DNA of 64,000 nt from Dama dama (Eukaryota; Chordata; Mammalia; Artiodactyla; Cervidae): NCBI RefSeq assembly GCF_033118175.1, contig NC_083701.1:8947501-9011500 (forward strand), read 5' to 3'. A program made the position numbers and the translations under genes. How positions within the stretch are numbered: position 1 is the stretch's first letter; each line of letters opens with the position of its first letter. Positions 11,345-23,289 of this stretch are shown here, piece after piece. The notes under the pieces are model-generated. The model saw only the letters and a program-made list of their open reading frames with translations. It had not been told where the DNA came from and made no database searches.

Positions 11345-11512
11345 TGGACCATTTTTAAGAAAGCCTTTATTGAATTTGTTACAATATTGCTTTTGTTTTG
11401 TTTTGGGGTTTTGGCCACAAGGTAGGTGGGATCTTAGCTTCCAAACCAGGGATCGAACCCATGCTCCCTGAACTGGAAGGCGAAGTGTTAACCTCTGGAC
11501 CACCAGGGAAGT
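11345..11512 (-). mobile_element. CHR-type cetartiodactyl SINE
   Basis: Antisense CHR text: AGTGTTAACCTCTGGACCAC then CAGGGAAGTGCC, preceded by GGGATCTTAGCTTCC and GTTTTGGCCACAAGGTAG. Confidence 0.8.
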
Positions 11513-11534
11513 GCCACGCTCTTTTGAAAGCACA

Positions 11535-12000
11535 AATCTATGTCTTCTCCTGCTTGCAGCTCCTCAGTGGTTCCCAACTGCCCAAAGGGCAACCAGAACT
11601 CCTTATGAAGGACTGCTCTGGCCCCCCTAGTTGCTAAGACTGTGCTCCCAATGCAGGGACACAGATTTGGTCCCTCCTTGGGAACTAAGATCTTGCATGC
11701 TGCACGGTGCAGCCAGGAAAAAAAAACAAAAAACCTTAAGAGAGTCTACAAGGCCCTTTCTAACCAGCCCCCATCTACCCAATCAAACTCAATTCTAGAT
11801 TTTCCAACCCACATACTGTATGCCCAATAAATCTGTCACTAGTTAATCTTAAAGCACACTGTACTTTCTCGTGCATCCACGCCTTTGTGGTTCCCGCTGT
11901 CTAGAACCACCATGTCTTCTAATCCTTCTCTTGGTCCAAAACTGTTCTCTCAAGTAACCCCCCGTAACAACTGCCTGCCCTGTGCTCTGGTAACTTTGGG
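11535..12000 (-). repeat. L2 LINE remnant interrupted by a CHR SINE
   Basis: CAGTGGTTCCCAACTGCC before the SINE and TCTACAAGGCCCTTTCTAA after it belong to the L2 3' region. The strand call is uncertain. Confidence 0.55.
11626..11738 (+). mobile_element. CHR-type SINE, short
   Basis: TGCTCCCAATGCAGGG, GGGAACTAAGATCTTGCATG, GTGCAGCCAGG and an A-rich tail are the CHR-2-like body and end. Confidence 0.75.
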
Positions 12001-12584
12001 GGCTATTTCAGTCATCCTCTGCTTGGTTTTCTCTGGGCCCACCCCCTCACTGACCTGGAGCAACCCGAGTGGCTTGGCTCAGGGGACGTGCTCAACCAGT
12101 GAGAGACGAATCATTCTGGGCTAAGCCTTTTGCTCACAGCTGAGACATGGGGACCCTGCCTGGGAGCTTCCAGCTCCTGGAAGTGCCTGCCATCACCTTC
12201 CTCCCTGGGAGTCATGTTTCCTCCCGAGGCTGTTTCTAGACATGTGGAATACTTGGGGTTTAGCTACTTTCGGTTTTTTTTTTCCAAATCAAAGAATTTC
12301 CCCCTTCCGTGAACAAATTTACCCTTCAATTAATTTCATGGGACTTTTGTGGGCAAATGGGCCTTAGGACACATCTGGTGAGTGGAGTCCTGTGTTTGCT
12401 CTGTGGATGAGGAAGCAGGTAAGAGGTGGACCACACAGCCGGTGGGGAGGCCTCCCCAGCACGCCTCGCTCTCCAGAGCGGCCTGACTCACTCCCCCCAG
12501 TACCTGGGACCCCAGACTCTGCGGAAAGCAGCCTTGTGTTCACAGGGTCCTTCCCAGATCCCCAAACGCTGCCCCCTCGGAGAT
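12000..12584. other. Intergenic, nothing recognised
   Basis: No coherent gene or repeat. Short open frames here have no family resemblance. Confidence 0.4.
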
Positions 12585-12700
12585 CGAGCTGTTAATATAA
12601 TTCTTGCTTTTACAGGTGGGGATCAGAAGCTCAGAGCAGGGCAAGCTCCCAAAGTGAGCCGCACAAGGAGACTCAAACTGAGCTCTTCTGTCTCTCTGCC
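12585..12700 (-). repeat. MIR SINE
   Basis: TTACAGGTGGGGATCAGAAG and GGCAAGCTCCCAAAGTGAG match antisense MIR. Confidence 0.65.
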
Positions 12701-12995
12701 GGGCCCCTTTCCCTTTAAAGGACAAATATGGGCAACCCATATCCTGAAATGCAAAAACCCTTAATTATTTCTGAAGCCTTTTAAGGACAAAGATACATGG
12801 ATATTGCTGGAATCTTAAAGGCCAGGAGAAAGTGCAGCGTGGAGGCCTGGGAGGAATTACTGGAGGAGCATCAAGTAACTTCCCTTGTAAGGCATGGAAG
12901 CGATGTTTACATGCCTCAGATTCCACCATGACCTTCTGCCATGGCACTTCTTCCTCCTGATCTATTTATTTCTATCAAAAACTAACGACTCCATG

Positions 12996-13190
12996 GGCTT
13001 CCCTGGTGGCTCAGTTGTAAAGAATCCACCTGCCAATGCAGGAGACCTGGCTTTGATCCCTGTGTCAGGGAGATCACTTGGAGAAAGAAATGGCAACCTT
13101 TTTTCTCTAACCTGTCAGTCTTCTCTGACAGGTTACAGTCCATGAAGTGCAAAAGAGCTGGACACTACTTAGTGACTAAATAACAACAAT
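12996..13190 (+). mobile_element. Bov-tA SINE
   Basis: GGCTTCCCTGGTGGCTCAGT head. The 9-bp TSD GACTCCATG/GGCTCCATG at 12987-12995 and 13191-13199 has one mismatch. Confidence 0.9.
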
Positions 13191-13269
13191 GGCTCCATGC
13201 CCCCCTTTAAATGTAAATATCCTGTCTACCTTGAAAGCAGAATCATAGCATAATCTCCTTGTATGTGTG

Positions 13270-13345
13270 ATTTTTTTAGCTTTTCATTTTATATTGGAAT
13301 AGAGTTGATTAACAATCTTGTGGTAGTCTCAGGTGTACTGTTTTT
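13270..13345 (-). mobile_element. Ruminant L1 3' end fragment
   Basis: ATTTTATATTGGAATAGAGT and TGATTAACAATCTTGTGG are antisense ruminant L1 3' UTR. Confidence 0.7.
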
Positions 13346-13508
13346 AGGAAAATCCATGTGATGCTCTAACTTTAATACAGAGGAGGAATAAGAGGAAATG
13401 GTTTTGTGATACAGTGATATGCATTTTGGTATGTAAAGGTTCAGGCAAGACCATACTGAAAAATATAATAAAGTAGTCAGCTCACCTGCATCTATACATA
13501 AGAAAATG

Positions 13509-13730
13509 GTTTCCCAGGTGGTGCTAGTGGTAAAGAAGTTGTCTGCCAATGCAGGAGACACAAGACACAGGTTCAGACTCTGGGTTGGGAAGATTCCCTG
13601 GAACAGGAAATAGCAACGCACTCTGGTATTCTTGCCTGGAGAACTACATGGACAGAGGAGCCTGGCAGGCTACAATCATTGGGATGGCAGATAGTCAGAC
13701 ACAACTGAGTAACTTCACACAATAGCACAC
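13509..13730 (+). mobile_element. Bov-tA SINE
   Basis: TTTCCCAGGTGGTGCTAGTG head, TTCCCTGGAACAGGAAATAG middle, and end AGACACAACTGAGTAAC. Confidence 0.92.
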
Positions 13731-13924
13731 AAATAAAAAAATCACCATGAATAATTACAGACAGAGATCAACCTAGGTGTGTTCTGTAAGTGATGTGCAG
13801 CACTTATAGGAATTATGCGATTTTTTTAAAACAGAGAACAACTCCTGAAAAGATGCCAGAATCAACAAAGCACAAGTTTCCCTCAACTTACATGGTAGTT
13901 GCATTCCTGAAAATTCAGGGAATA

Positions 13925-14272
13925 TTCAGTTCAATTCAGTTCAGTCGCTCAGTCGTGTCTGACTCTTTGCGACCCCATGAATCACAGCACGCCAAGCCTC
14001 CCTGTCCATCACCAACTCCCAGAGTTTACCCAAACTCATGTCCATTGAGTTGGTAATGCCATCCAGCCATCGCATCCTCTGTCATCCCCTTCTCCTCCTG
14101 CCCCCAACTTTTCCAATGAGTCAACTCTTCATATGAGGTGGCCAAACTATTGGAGTTTCAGCTTCAGCATCAGTCCTTCCAATGAACACCCAGGACTGAT
14201 CTCCTTTAGGATGGACTGGTTGGATCTCCTTGCAGTCCAAGGGACTCTCAAGAGTCTTCTCCAACACCACTC
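13925..14272 (-). mobile_element. BovB LINE 3' fragment
   Basis: Starts with the antisense tail TTCAGTTCAATTCAGTTCAG and ends near TTCTCCAACACCAC. Confidence 0.93.
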
Positions 14273-14689
14273 CATGCAAAAACTCCTTCAAGTGTCTACG
14301 CAAAAAGGAAGTAGGTTCTGGATGTCCAAATAATACATTAACAAATAAAATCGAGCAGCACATTAAAAGAGTGATACACTGTGAATGGGTAAAATGTATC
14401 TAAATATTTTAGCATGTGTTGAATATTATAAAATATCTTAATATAATGTATTACATTAATGGATCTAGGAGAAAACATTATAAGATTATTTTTATGGAAA
14501 CAGAAAATACATTTGACAGATTCAATAATAATCCATTATTTTTAAAAAGTAATAGTATAGTAATGGATGGATATTTCTTTAACATGGCACTATATGTCTC
14601 TCTACTCAAGAGGAAACACAGAATCAATCCTATTAAAGGCAAGAGCAACAAGGTCCTTCACGATCACTAGTTTTGTTTAATGTCTTCTT

Positions 14690-15126
14690 GGTTTTCCCAG
14701 TGATCATGTACAGATGTGAGTTGGACCATAAAGAAAGCTGAATGCTGAAGAACTGATGCGTTTGAACTGTGGTGTTGGAGAAGACTCTTGAGAGTCCCTT
14801 GGACTGCAAGGAGATCCAACCAGTCCATCCTAAAGGAAATCAGTCCTGAATATTCATTGGAAGGACTAATGCTGAAGCTGAAACTCCAATACTTTGGCCA
14901 CATGATGTGAAGAACTGATTCACTGGAAAAGACCCTAATGCTGGGAAAGATTGAAGGCAGGAGGAGAAGGGGATGCCAGAGGATGAGATGGTTTGGATGG
15001 CATTGCTGACTTGATGGACATGAGTTTGAGCAAGCTCCAGAAGTTGGTGATGGACAGGGAGGCCTGGCGTGCTGCAGTCCATGGGGTCACAGAGTCACAC
15101 ATGACTGAGTGAACAAACTGAACTGA
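14690..15126 (+). mobile_element. BovB LINE 3' fragment
   Basis: From GGTTTTCCCAGTGATCATGT to the tail GAACAAACTGAACTGAG. Confidence 0.93.
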
Positions 15127-15204
15127 GTAAAGCAGTCAGATAAAAAAATAATATAAACATAAACAATTTTTGTACAGACCTATAAATAGTGAGTAGGTTT
15201 ACTT

Positions 15205-15425
15205 TTTCAGTTCAGTTCACTTGCTCAGTGGTGTCCGACTCTTTGCAACCCCATGAACCGCAGCACACAAGGCCTCCCTGTCCATCCCGACTCCCAGAGT
15301 TTGGTCATAACTTTCCTTCCAATGAGTAAGCGTCTTTTAATTTCATGGCTGCAATCACCATCTGCAGTGATTTTGGAGCTCCCAGAAATAAAGTCTGATA
15401 CTGTTTCCACTGTTTCCCCATCTTT
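15205..15425 (-). mobile_element. Internally deleted BovB LINE fragment
   Basis: The antisense tail runs to CTCCCAGAGTTT at about 15302, then jumps directly to GGTCATAACTTTCCTTCC, which lies about 410 bp further into the element in the copy at 19410-20399. Both arms keep the same orientation. Confidence 0.9.
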
Positions 15426-17237
15426 TTAGAAAACCTTTATCTCTTAGCTCCACACTCCCCTTCTCTACTCTGTTGTGAACTTTGGGGGCTGGAGGACATT
15501 TTCCAGCCTCCCTGGGCAGCCTCGTTCCTAACAGTTTCTGTCAGTGCGAGGCATTCACAGGAGGCTGGAGTTGCAGGGGGGTGGGAGAGACAGCTGAGAA
15601 CCCCAGGGACCCCAGTGCGTGGCCCCTCACTGGGGGTCCAGCATGGGCAATGGTAGGACCTCCAGTACAAAAGGCAGGGCAGGCTCTGAGCTCCAGTCTC
15701 CCCTGTTAGCAGCTTCCTGATCTCAAGGTAAAATCCCTTCTCTCCTGCTCCTCAACACTTCCAGTAAGTCTGAAACTAATTCCCATACAGTATCCTCTTG
15801 AACTAAAATACCTAACAGGATTTCTTGTTCCTGACTGACTAATCCTGACTCATAAAATAGATATAGTAGAGGGGAAAAAAAAAAAAAAAGCAAATGAGCA
15901 ATCACAATAAAACAATAAAATGTCTAGTAATAAACGGGAAAAGAAATAAGCAAGACCTGTTAGGTAGAAAGTATAAAACTCTATGGAAAGACACAAAGGT
16001 AGGTGTGAAAAACAAAAAGGCATGCTATGTCTCTGGTCAGATATATTCCCTTTCATAAGGTGTGATTCTCTCTAGGCTGACTTCTAACATTAATGCAGTC
16101 TCAATAAAAATTCCGAATTTTTGTTTTAGTTTGAGAAGTAGACTAGATGATTCTAAAGTTGATATTGTAAACCAATAAGGAAAACTCATTAAAAAATAAG
16201 AGCAATAAGAGAGGTTTAATTTTATCAGATATTAAAATATGTTAGGAAGCTCAATAATCAATTAACTATTGCTAATTAAATTAGTGCAGTGCTGATAACG
16301 TAGTCAAAATGAACAGGAGAGAAAGTTGATAAATAAAACCAAATATGTTCCGTAACTTAGTATAAGATACAGTAAATGTGGTGTCTTAAATCAGCAGAGA
16401 AAAATAGGGTAAAGGGTAGCGAGACAACTGGGCATCTTTTAAACACACCTTACTTCATGTACTACCATAAATAAACTCAAAATGGATAAAATACTTACAT
16501 ATAAAAATTTAAACCATAATAGTACCACAAGAAAATATGGAGTGAGCAGGCTTATTTAACTATGGTTCAAAATCCAATGTTCATAAAATACTTGATTGAT
16601 AAATGCTACTATATAAAAGTTTTCAAAATTTCTACACAACAAAACAAAAATCCTTAGCAAAATCAAAAGACCAAAATAGAAAAAAACTTAAAAACCAAAC
16701 TGGGCAAAATATTTGCAACTCATGTCATAGACTAAGCTTTTAATTTGTCAAAAAAGGAAAGAGCTCTCAGAAAGAAACAACAAAACATTAAAAAAAAAAA
16801 ACCCAAATGGGCAAGGGACTTTTAAAAATATAAAAAAGATGTACAGCTTGACATAAAATAAGAGATAATTAGATTAAAATAATACTGATACAACATTTTT
16901 CACCAATCAGATTTATTTAAAAATTTAAATATTAATAATACATTCTGTGGGTGAGATTGGGTGGCAACTGGTACTTTGCTGGTGTGTGTATAAATTGTCT
17001 CAAATTTTATGAAGGGCAATTTGACAATACTGGCAAAATTATAAAAGTTTATACCCATTGGACCAGCAATCCCACTTCTGGGAATTCATCCAACTGGCAA
17101 ACTTGCTCAATTTCTATGTGACATATATTACTACAGCATTATTTGTAGGAAAAAAAAGTTGGAAATGTACTTGATATCTATCAAGAGAAGACAAATAATC
17201 TAGTTATCCATTCAACAGAATTTATGCAATGTCATGT

Positions 17238-17664
17238 CAAAGCTATGGTTTTTCCAGTAGTCATGTATGGATGTGAGTTGGACCATAAAGAACGCTGAAG
17301 AATTGATGCTTTTGGACTGTGGTGATGGAGAAGACTCTTGAGAGTCCCTTGGCCTGCAAGGAGAACCAACCAGTCCATCCTAAAGGAAATCAGTCCTGAA
17401 TATTCATTGGAAGCAGTGATGCTGAAGCTCCAATACTTTGGCCACCTGATGTGAAGAGCCAGCTCCTTAGAAAAGACCTTGATGCTAGGAATCGGTGAAG
17501 GCAGGAGGAGAAGGGGATGACAGAGGACAAAATGGTTGAATGGCATCAGCGACTCAATTGACATGAGTTTGAGCAAGCTCTGGGGTATGGTGAAGGACAG
17601 GGAATCCCGGTGTGCTGTAGTCCATGGGGTTGCAAAGAGCTGGACACGACTGAGCGACTGAACA
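17238..17664 (+). mobile_element. BovB LINE 3' fragment inside L1M
   Basis: AAAGCTATGGTTTTTCCAGT to GACTGAGCGACTGAACAG. Imperfect direct repeats near 17226-17238 and 17664-17678 (both containing CATGTCA) are the likely TSD. Confidence 0.92.
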
Positions 17665-17749
17665 GCAAATGCATGTCAGAAAAAAAAGGGGAAAATTTTT
17701 TGTGTTTTATAAGGAAAGAGCTTCAGGATATATTGTTACCTGAAATAAA

Positions 17750-17970
17750 GTTTCCCAGGTACAACTAGCGATAGTGGTAAAGAACTTGCCTGCCAATGCA
17801 GGTGACTCAAGAGACAAAGGTTTGATCCCTGGGTTGGGAAGATCCCTTGGAGTAGGAAATCACACCCCACTCCGGTATTCTTGCCTGGAAAATTCCGTGG
17901 GCAGAGGAGTCTGGGGGGCTATAGTGCATGGGGGCCACAAAAAGTTAGACACAAGTGAGTGACTGAGCAT
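17750..17970 (+). mobile_element. Bov-tA SINE inside L1M
   Basis: TTTCCCAGGTACAACTAGCG, the body GGTTTGATCCCTGGGTTGGG, and the end AAGTGAGTGACTGAGCAT. Confidence 0.92.
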
Positions 17971-18189
17971 ATGCTTACACACTTTCTAGGGTGATATACA
18001 CAGTATGCTAACTTTTGCCTAGCAGAAGAGGGCTGATAAACATATATATTCAGACATGTGAGTGTTCTCTCTACAAAACTAGGCAAGACATGCACAAATG
18101 TAACAAAAGTGGTTAGTATGGTGGAGGGCGGGGGGAAACAGTTGGGACAGGAGAAGGAATAAGAAATTTTCATTTGTACCTTTTGATGT

Positions 18190-18744
18190 CACTTATTTTG
18201 TTAAGCTATTAAAATGTATTCTCCATTCAAAGTTACTAAGCATGAAAACATTTGCAAAATTAGCATAAAGGCAATACAAAGAAGAAGGGGTGCAGGTGAG
18301 GGGGACCGGAGGTTCCCACCATGAGCCTGCTTGGGCCCCCCAGGCTCTTCGCCCACTGGTCAGGAATGGGTGGAGAGAACACAGGCTTTCACACTCCCAG
18401 TCCTGCTGAAATAAGCACCCCCCATCATCCAGGCAGCCCTGAGTCAGCATCCGGCCCTGCCTCTGCACGCAGAGAAATGACTTTCTCTAGGTGAGTCCGT
18501 GGAGAACGTGCGTCTGGCTGAGGCTGAACTGTCTGGGACCAAACACGGGCATTTCACAACCCTGGAAGAACCACCCGGCTGTCTGGTGAAAGCCAACATT
18601 ACCTGTCAGAGTCAAAGCCAAGCAGAGGCTGAGGGAGTTGCCTGGGGAACTCTGCAAGGCCCAAAGAAATGACAGCTTCTGTAATGGTCTAGTCGTAGGG
18701 GCCACTCCTTTGGCCCACGGGAACACAGTATGGCTGAACAGAAG
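18190..18744. other. Intergenic, nothing recognised
   Basis: Open frames on both strands have no recognisable protein family. Confidence 0.4.
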
Positions 18745-18905
18745 ATTCCAGCTCTGCCACTTAATTCAGTACACTTCTGGCAAGTCACTGAAACTCTCAG
18801 AAACTCAATTTCCTAATCTGTAAAATGGGTATACTCTTTCCTCACTGCAGAGCTGTTGGAGGGATCAGAAAACAATGTGTGCAATGTACTTGGCCTTCTG
18901 TGCTC
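18745..18905 (+). repeat. MIR SINE
   Basis: CCAGCTCTGCCACTTAATTC, TCCTAATCTGTAAAATGGG and GAGCTGTTGGAGGGATC give a near-complete MIR. Confidence 0.88.
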
Positions 18906-19409
18906 AATTCTGGATAACTTAACATAGGATCTAAGTGTTAATGTGTCTTTCACTTCCAGTTCTACCTGGAAGGTCTCCTTCACCAAGGGAAGGTCTCTGA
19001 ACTACTGTTAGCTCCTGGCTTTTACCTACCTTCGCAAGGTTTATCTAGATGATAGGAAGAGACTAACCCAGGGATAGCAAATACCTAGACCATGTGTACA
19101 TGGTCACACTTCTGCCCTATGCCCACGCAGACATCACTAGTTGATATGAAGGGCAGACATCACTAGTTGCTTTGACAAGGAGAATTCTCAATGCAGTGTG
19201 CTCCAGGCAGCCATTTCTCATCCACCACCATGCAGGAGAGATGAAATCCATTTATCCATTCTAAACAGGACTTCAAAGTCCTGTTACAATCTTGCTAGCT
19301 CTGACTTCCCAGATTCTATAAGAAATTAAAATATAAAATAATTTAAATATGAAATTAAAAAAAAAATCAAAAGATATTGCCACTTCCAAAGTATTAATAT
19401 TCAACATTT
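18906..19409. other. Intergenic, possible L2 traces only
   Basis: A duplicated 18-bp phrase, GCAGACATCACTAGTTG, at about 19127 and 19153 is a short local tandem repeat. No gene. Confidence 0.4.
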
Positions 19410-20399
19410 CAGTCAGTTCAGTTCAGTTCAGTTCAGTTCAGTCACTCAGTCGTGTCCGACTCTTTGTGGTCCCATGAATCGCAGCACGCCAGGTCTCCCT
19501 GTCCATCACCAACTCCCAGAGTTTACTCAAACTCATGTCCATTGAGTCGGTGATGCCATCCAGCCATCGCATCCTCTGTCATCCCCTTCTCCTCCTGCCC
19601 CCAATCCCTCCCAGCATCAGGGTCTTTTCCAGTGAGTCACCTCTTCGCATGAGGTGGCCAAAGTATTGGAGTTTCAGCTTCAGCATCAGTCCTTCCAGTG
19701 AACACCCAGGACTGATGTCCTTTAGGATGGACTGGTTGGATCTCCTTGCAGCCCATGGGACTCCCAAGCGTCTTCTCCAACATGACAGTTCAAAAACATC
19801 GATTCTTTGGCGCTCAGCATTCTTCACAGTTCAACTCTCACATACATACATGACCACTGGAAAAACCATAGCCTTGACTAGACAGACCTATGTTGGCAAA
19901 GTAATGTCTCTGCTTTTTAATATGCGATCTAGGTTGGTCGTAACTTTCCTTCCAAGGAGTAAGCGTGTTTTAATTTCATGGCTGCAATCACCATCTGCAG
20001 TGATTTTGGAGCCCCAAAAAATAAAGCCTGACACTGTTTCCACTGTCTCCCCATCTATTTGCCATGAAGTGACGGGACCAGATGCCATGATCTTAGTTTT
20101 CTGAATGTTGAGCTTTAAGCCAACTTTTTCACTCTCCTCTTTCACTTTCATCAAGAGGCTTTTTAGTTCCTCTTCACTTTCTGCCATAAGGGTGGTGTCA
20201 TCTGCATATCTGAGGTTATTGATATTTCTCCCAGCAATCTTGATTCCAGCTTGTGCTTCTTCCAGCCCAGCGTTTCTCATGATGTACTCTGCACATAAGT
20301 TAAATAAGCAGGGTGACAGTATACAGCCTTGACGTGCTCCTTTTCCTATTTGGAACCAGTCTGTTATTCCATGCCCAGTTCTGACTGTTGCTTCCTGTT
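19410..20399 (-). mobile_element. BovB LINE, 1-kb fragment with intact RT motif region
   Basis: The antisense tail begins CAGTCAGTTCAGTTCAGTTC and the element extends past CTGACTGTTGCTTCCTG. On the minus strand a frame from 20475 to 19888 covers reverse-transcriptase block GCILSPCLFNLCAEYIMRNA and the catalytic LRYADDTTLMAE, then GLKLNIQKTKIMAS. The YADD box is intact, unlike the copy at 2154. The 5' two-thirds of the element (endonuclease, RT N-terminus) are missing, so it cannot move on its own. It is flanked 3' by unrecognised sequence. Confidence 0.95.
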
Positions 20400-20829
20400 C
20401 ACCATAAAACCTTTCTCTGTGCTGTGACATGGACCAGGACAGGGAGCAGAGCTTTCCTACTAGGTGCTGCCGCACCTGGGGATGTTCATGTCACCTGGCA
20501 TGAGCTCTGCCCTCATCTGGCTCACCTGTAGTCAGGAGATCACATAGGACAAATACACGTCCTTCTCCATTTGTGCTCTTGAAATAAATTCTCTGTCCTC
20601 TTGGGCCCCACAGTTGTGGCTCTAGTGGGTAAGGGAATGAACAGAGAATATTTACTAAGTACACACTGCTTGCCAGAAAAATGTATTTCATATCTTAGCA
20701 AACTTTGAGGGTGGGTATTACTATCTCCATTGTAAAAGTGACAAAATTAAGGTTTCACAAGCTAAAATGTCTTCTTCCCCAAGTTTTCTGAGCAGGTAAA
20801 TCAAAAGAATGAATTACCTGCCTGATTAC
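20400..20829. other. Intergenic; weak antisense MIR near 20700-20800
   Basis: GTATTACTATCTCCATTGTA and GACAAAATTAAGGTTTC look like a decayed antisense MIR. The remainder is unrecognised. Confidence 0.45.
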
Positions 20830-21044
20830 AATCCCTGGTGGCTCAGACGGTAAAGAATCTGCCTGTGATGCAGGAGACCTGGGTTCAATCCTTGGATCGG
20901 GAAGATCCCCTGAAGAAGGGAATGACTACCCACTCCAGTATTTTTGCCTGGAGGATTCCATGGACAGAGGAGCTTGGTGGGCTACAGTCTGTGAGGTCAC
21001 AAAGAATCAGACACAACTGAGAGACTAATACTTTCACTTTCTTT
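20830..21044 (+). mobile_element. Bov-tA SINE
   Basis: CCCTGGTGGCTCAGACGGTA to ACTAATACTTTCACTTTC. Confidence 0.92.
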
Positions 21045-22004
21045 AAGTAACAGACAAGAGACAGAACAAACCACTCCAAACTAAACCTGTCTGAGCCAGA
21101 TTTCTCTTTGTCCCTGTAACTTAAAGTATTGGACAATTTGGGGGCACAGAGTGGTAAACATTTTTAATTTGGATGCACATAGTCTTGTGGTTAGTTCTTG
21201 TGTTGTTCTGATTGCTGCAGCATGGTTCTCCTTAGGCCCACCCACCTTTCCAGAGAACTCTCTGAGCCGGCAAAGGTTGGAAAGTCAAGGGAGTTCCCAA
21301 GTATCTTCTCCTTCCTGGCAGCCCTCTGCCTGCTCTGATGAAGGCTCTGCCAGGAGTTCTGGGCTGTTCCGTTGTCAAGGCCAGGCTGACTCATAGTCAC
21401 CTGTGACAGAAAGGAAAGCATCATCATTATAAACGTCATCATCATCTGACAAAAGCTGATCCTAGTCCCGTGTCTGTGCTGGGGCCTGGGAGCTCAGGGT
21501 GGGGTCTCTACTGGAGCACCCCACTGCGTGGGCTTCACAGTGAGCTGTGCCCTAAGTATTTGTACGATGCAGCTCACTTTAACCTGCCCACCAATATTAT
21601 GCGGTAAAAGTAATTACTAACCCTGAACTGAAACTCTAGAAGGTAGAGTAACTTGTACAGGTGATTCTTTAGAAAGTACATCTAAATATATAGCCTGAGA
21701 TTTTGACTAATTCTCTGTGTGGCTTCTCTGATAATAGATTTCTCCATTGAGATTTGAAATAGTTTTCTACAATTCTGAGTAATAGAAAAAAGAAATCCAA
21801 ATAACAGAAGTTTAAGCAATATAGAAACTTACTTCTCTCTCATGTCCAAGGTGTCCAGGGAAGCTGTTCAGAGATGGTATGGTGCCCCATGTTATCAATA
21901 ACCCAGGTTCCTTCTCTCTTATTTTTCTATGCTACACTTCATTCCTAAGGTCACTTCATGGCCCAGTGTGGCTGCTGGAGCTCCAGCCATTGCATTTCAT
22001 CCAG
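21045..22004. other. Intergenic; unassigned old repeat near 21780-22000
   Basis: ACTTACTTCTCTCTCATGTC followed by GCTGCTGGAGCTCCAGCCAT recalls a mammalian medium-reiterated repeat I cannot name. No gene. Confidence 0.4.
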
Positions 22005-22194
22005 TGGGCACTAGTGGTAAAGAATCCACTAGTGGAGACATAAGAGACACAGTTTTGATCCCTGGGTTGGGCAGTTCCCCTGGAGGAGGAAATGGAAACC
22101 CACTCCAGTATTCTTGCCTGGGAAATCCCATGGATAGAGGAGTCTGGGAGGCTATAATCCATAGGGAAGCAAAGAGTCAGATACGATTAAGCTT

Positions 22195-22196
<2 letters not shown>
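22005..22196 (+). mobile_element. Bov-tA SINE
   Basis: GGCACTAGTGGTAAAGAATC to AGTCAGATACGATTAAGC, running directly into an AC microsatellite. Confidence 0.9.

Positions 22197-22239
<43 letters not shown>
22197..22239. repeat. (AC)n microsatellite, about 21 units
   Basis: An uninterrupted AC tract of 43 bases at the SINE 3' end. Confidence 0.98.
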
Positions 22240-22240
<1 letters not shown>

Positions 22241-23217
22241 CATTAAGGAGGAAGAGAGTTAATTTGTGCATGCTTTCTTCCTTTAAGCCTATTTCTTAGA
22301 TTTCAACTACTTTTACTTAAAACTTAGTGTTGCCCCAAACTTAGTCTATACATGGGAAACTGGGAGATATCAGACTTATTCTGGCTGGTTTTGTGTTAAA
22401 ATCTGGTGTTCCATCGAGGAGGATGAGAACGAGAATGGATAGGATTCATTCTTGCTGGAGTGATTTGGGGCTAAAACAAGCAAAACAAACTAGGGCTGGG
22501 AATTAATTTATTCACTGTTCATTTATTCACTCTTCAAATAAATGTGTGCAAATGTATACAGAAGGTTTACTTTCTGCTCATTTGGTTTTCCATCCAGGGA
22601 ATTCAGGGTGACCGAGGCAGACAGGGTCCCTGCATCTGTAGGGTCACAGTCCAGTCGGACGTCCTAACTCTGACTTTTTATCAGGTTTTATGGCTTTAAT
22701 AAACCACACCCTTTATCTGATCCTCACCCTATCCTCATTTATAGAATTCTTGAATCCAGCAGCTCATATTAACCTCCCAGTTAGACTATTCTCTGCTGAG
22801 ATGTCGCTGAGATGTCTCTGAGGTGTGGGGGAAGGTAGGAGCACAGAGAACCTGTTTCCATTGTTTCCTCTCTGGGATAACACTCACGCACTGCAGGGTT
22901 ATTCTTTCAGTTGGATGGGTCCTCGGGGGAGCACCCAGCAGGGTCCTCGTGGGGCAGCGACTTTTCTTCTGTTTATACGTCTGTCTGTCACTCTGCTAAG
23001 GGAAAGAAGATGCCCTGGAAGGAGGTCCTTTTTGAGCTTGAGAATTCCCAGAGAATGTGAGGTACCAGGGTTTGGAGAGCTGCTGAGGGGGGCTTGGAGG
23101 ACACCAACCATCAGTCCCTCCTACCGCCTCCTGATGTTGCCTACTCTGGGCCTTCTCCAGTCACAGGTTAGGAGATCTCTGGGCTCTGGCATCCACTGTG
23201 GTGATTCTCTGTAGGCA
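22240..23217. other. Intergenic, nothing recognised
   Basis: No gene. A 129-codon plus-strand frame at 22825-23214 has no family resemblance. Confidence 0.4.
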
Positions 23218-23289
23218 GCAGTGCGTGGCCCAAGCACATGGATTCTGGAACTGCCCGCCTGGGTTCAAATCCCGGCCCTGCCACTGTGG

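Larger units (their letters stand above)
14385..18190 (+). mobile_element. Long decayed L1M LINE, ORF2 end and 3' UTR, hosting younger insertions
   Basis: Segments at 14385-14690, 15895-17237, 17665-17750 and 17970-18190 read in order as old L1. They include ORF2-like AAAATACATTTGACAGATTC, CTCAATAAAAATTCCGAATT, ACCAGCAATCCCACTTCTGG, the 3' UTR text GGATATATTGTTACCTG, and a final CATTTGTACCTTTTGATG. It is riddled with stops. Three BovB pieces and one Bov-tA interrupt it. 15426-15890 carries unrecognised sequence with an A-run near 15875-15890. Whether all segments are one copy is inferred. Confidence 0.65.

Noticed and set aside
22825..23214. 129-codon open frame in unique intergenic sequence
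   Set aside because: No recognisable domain and no promoter or splice support; its length is compatible with chance.
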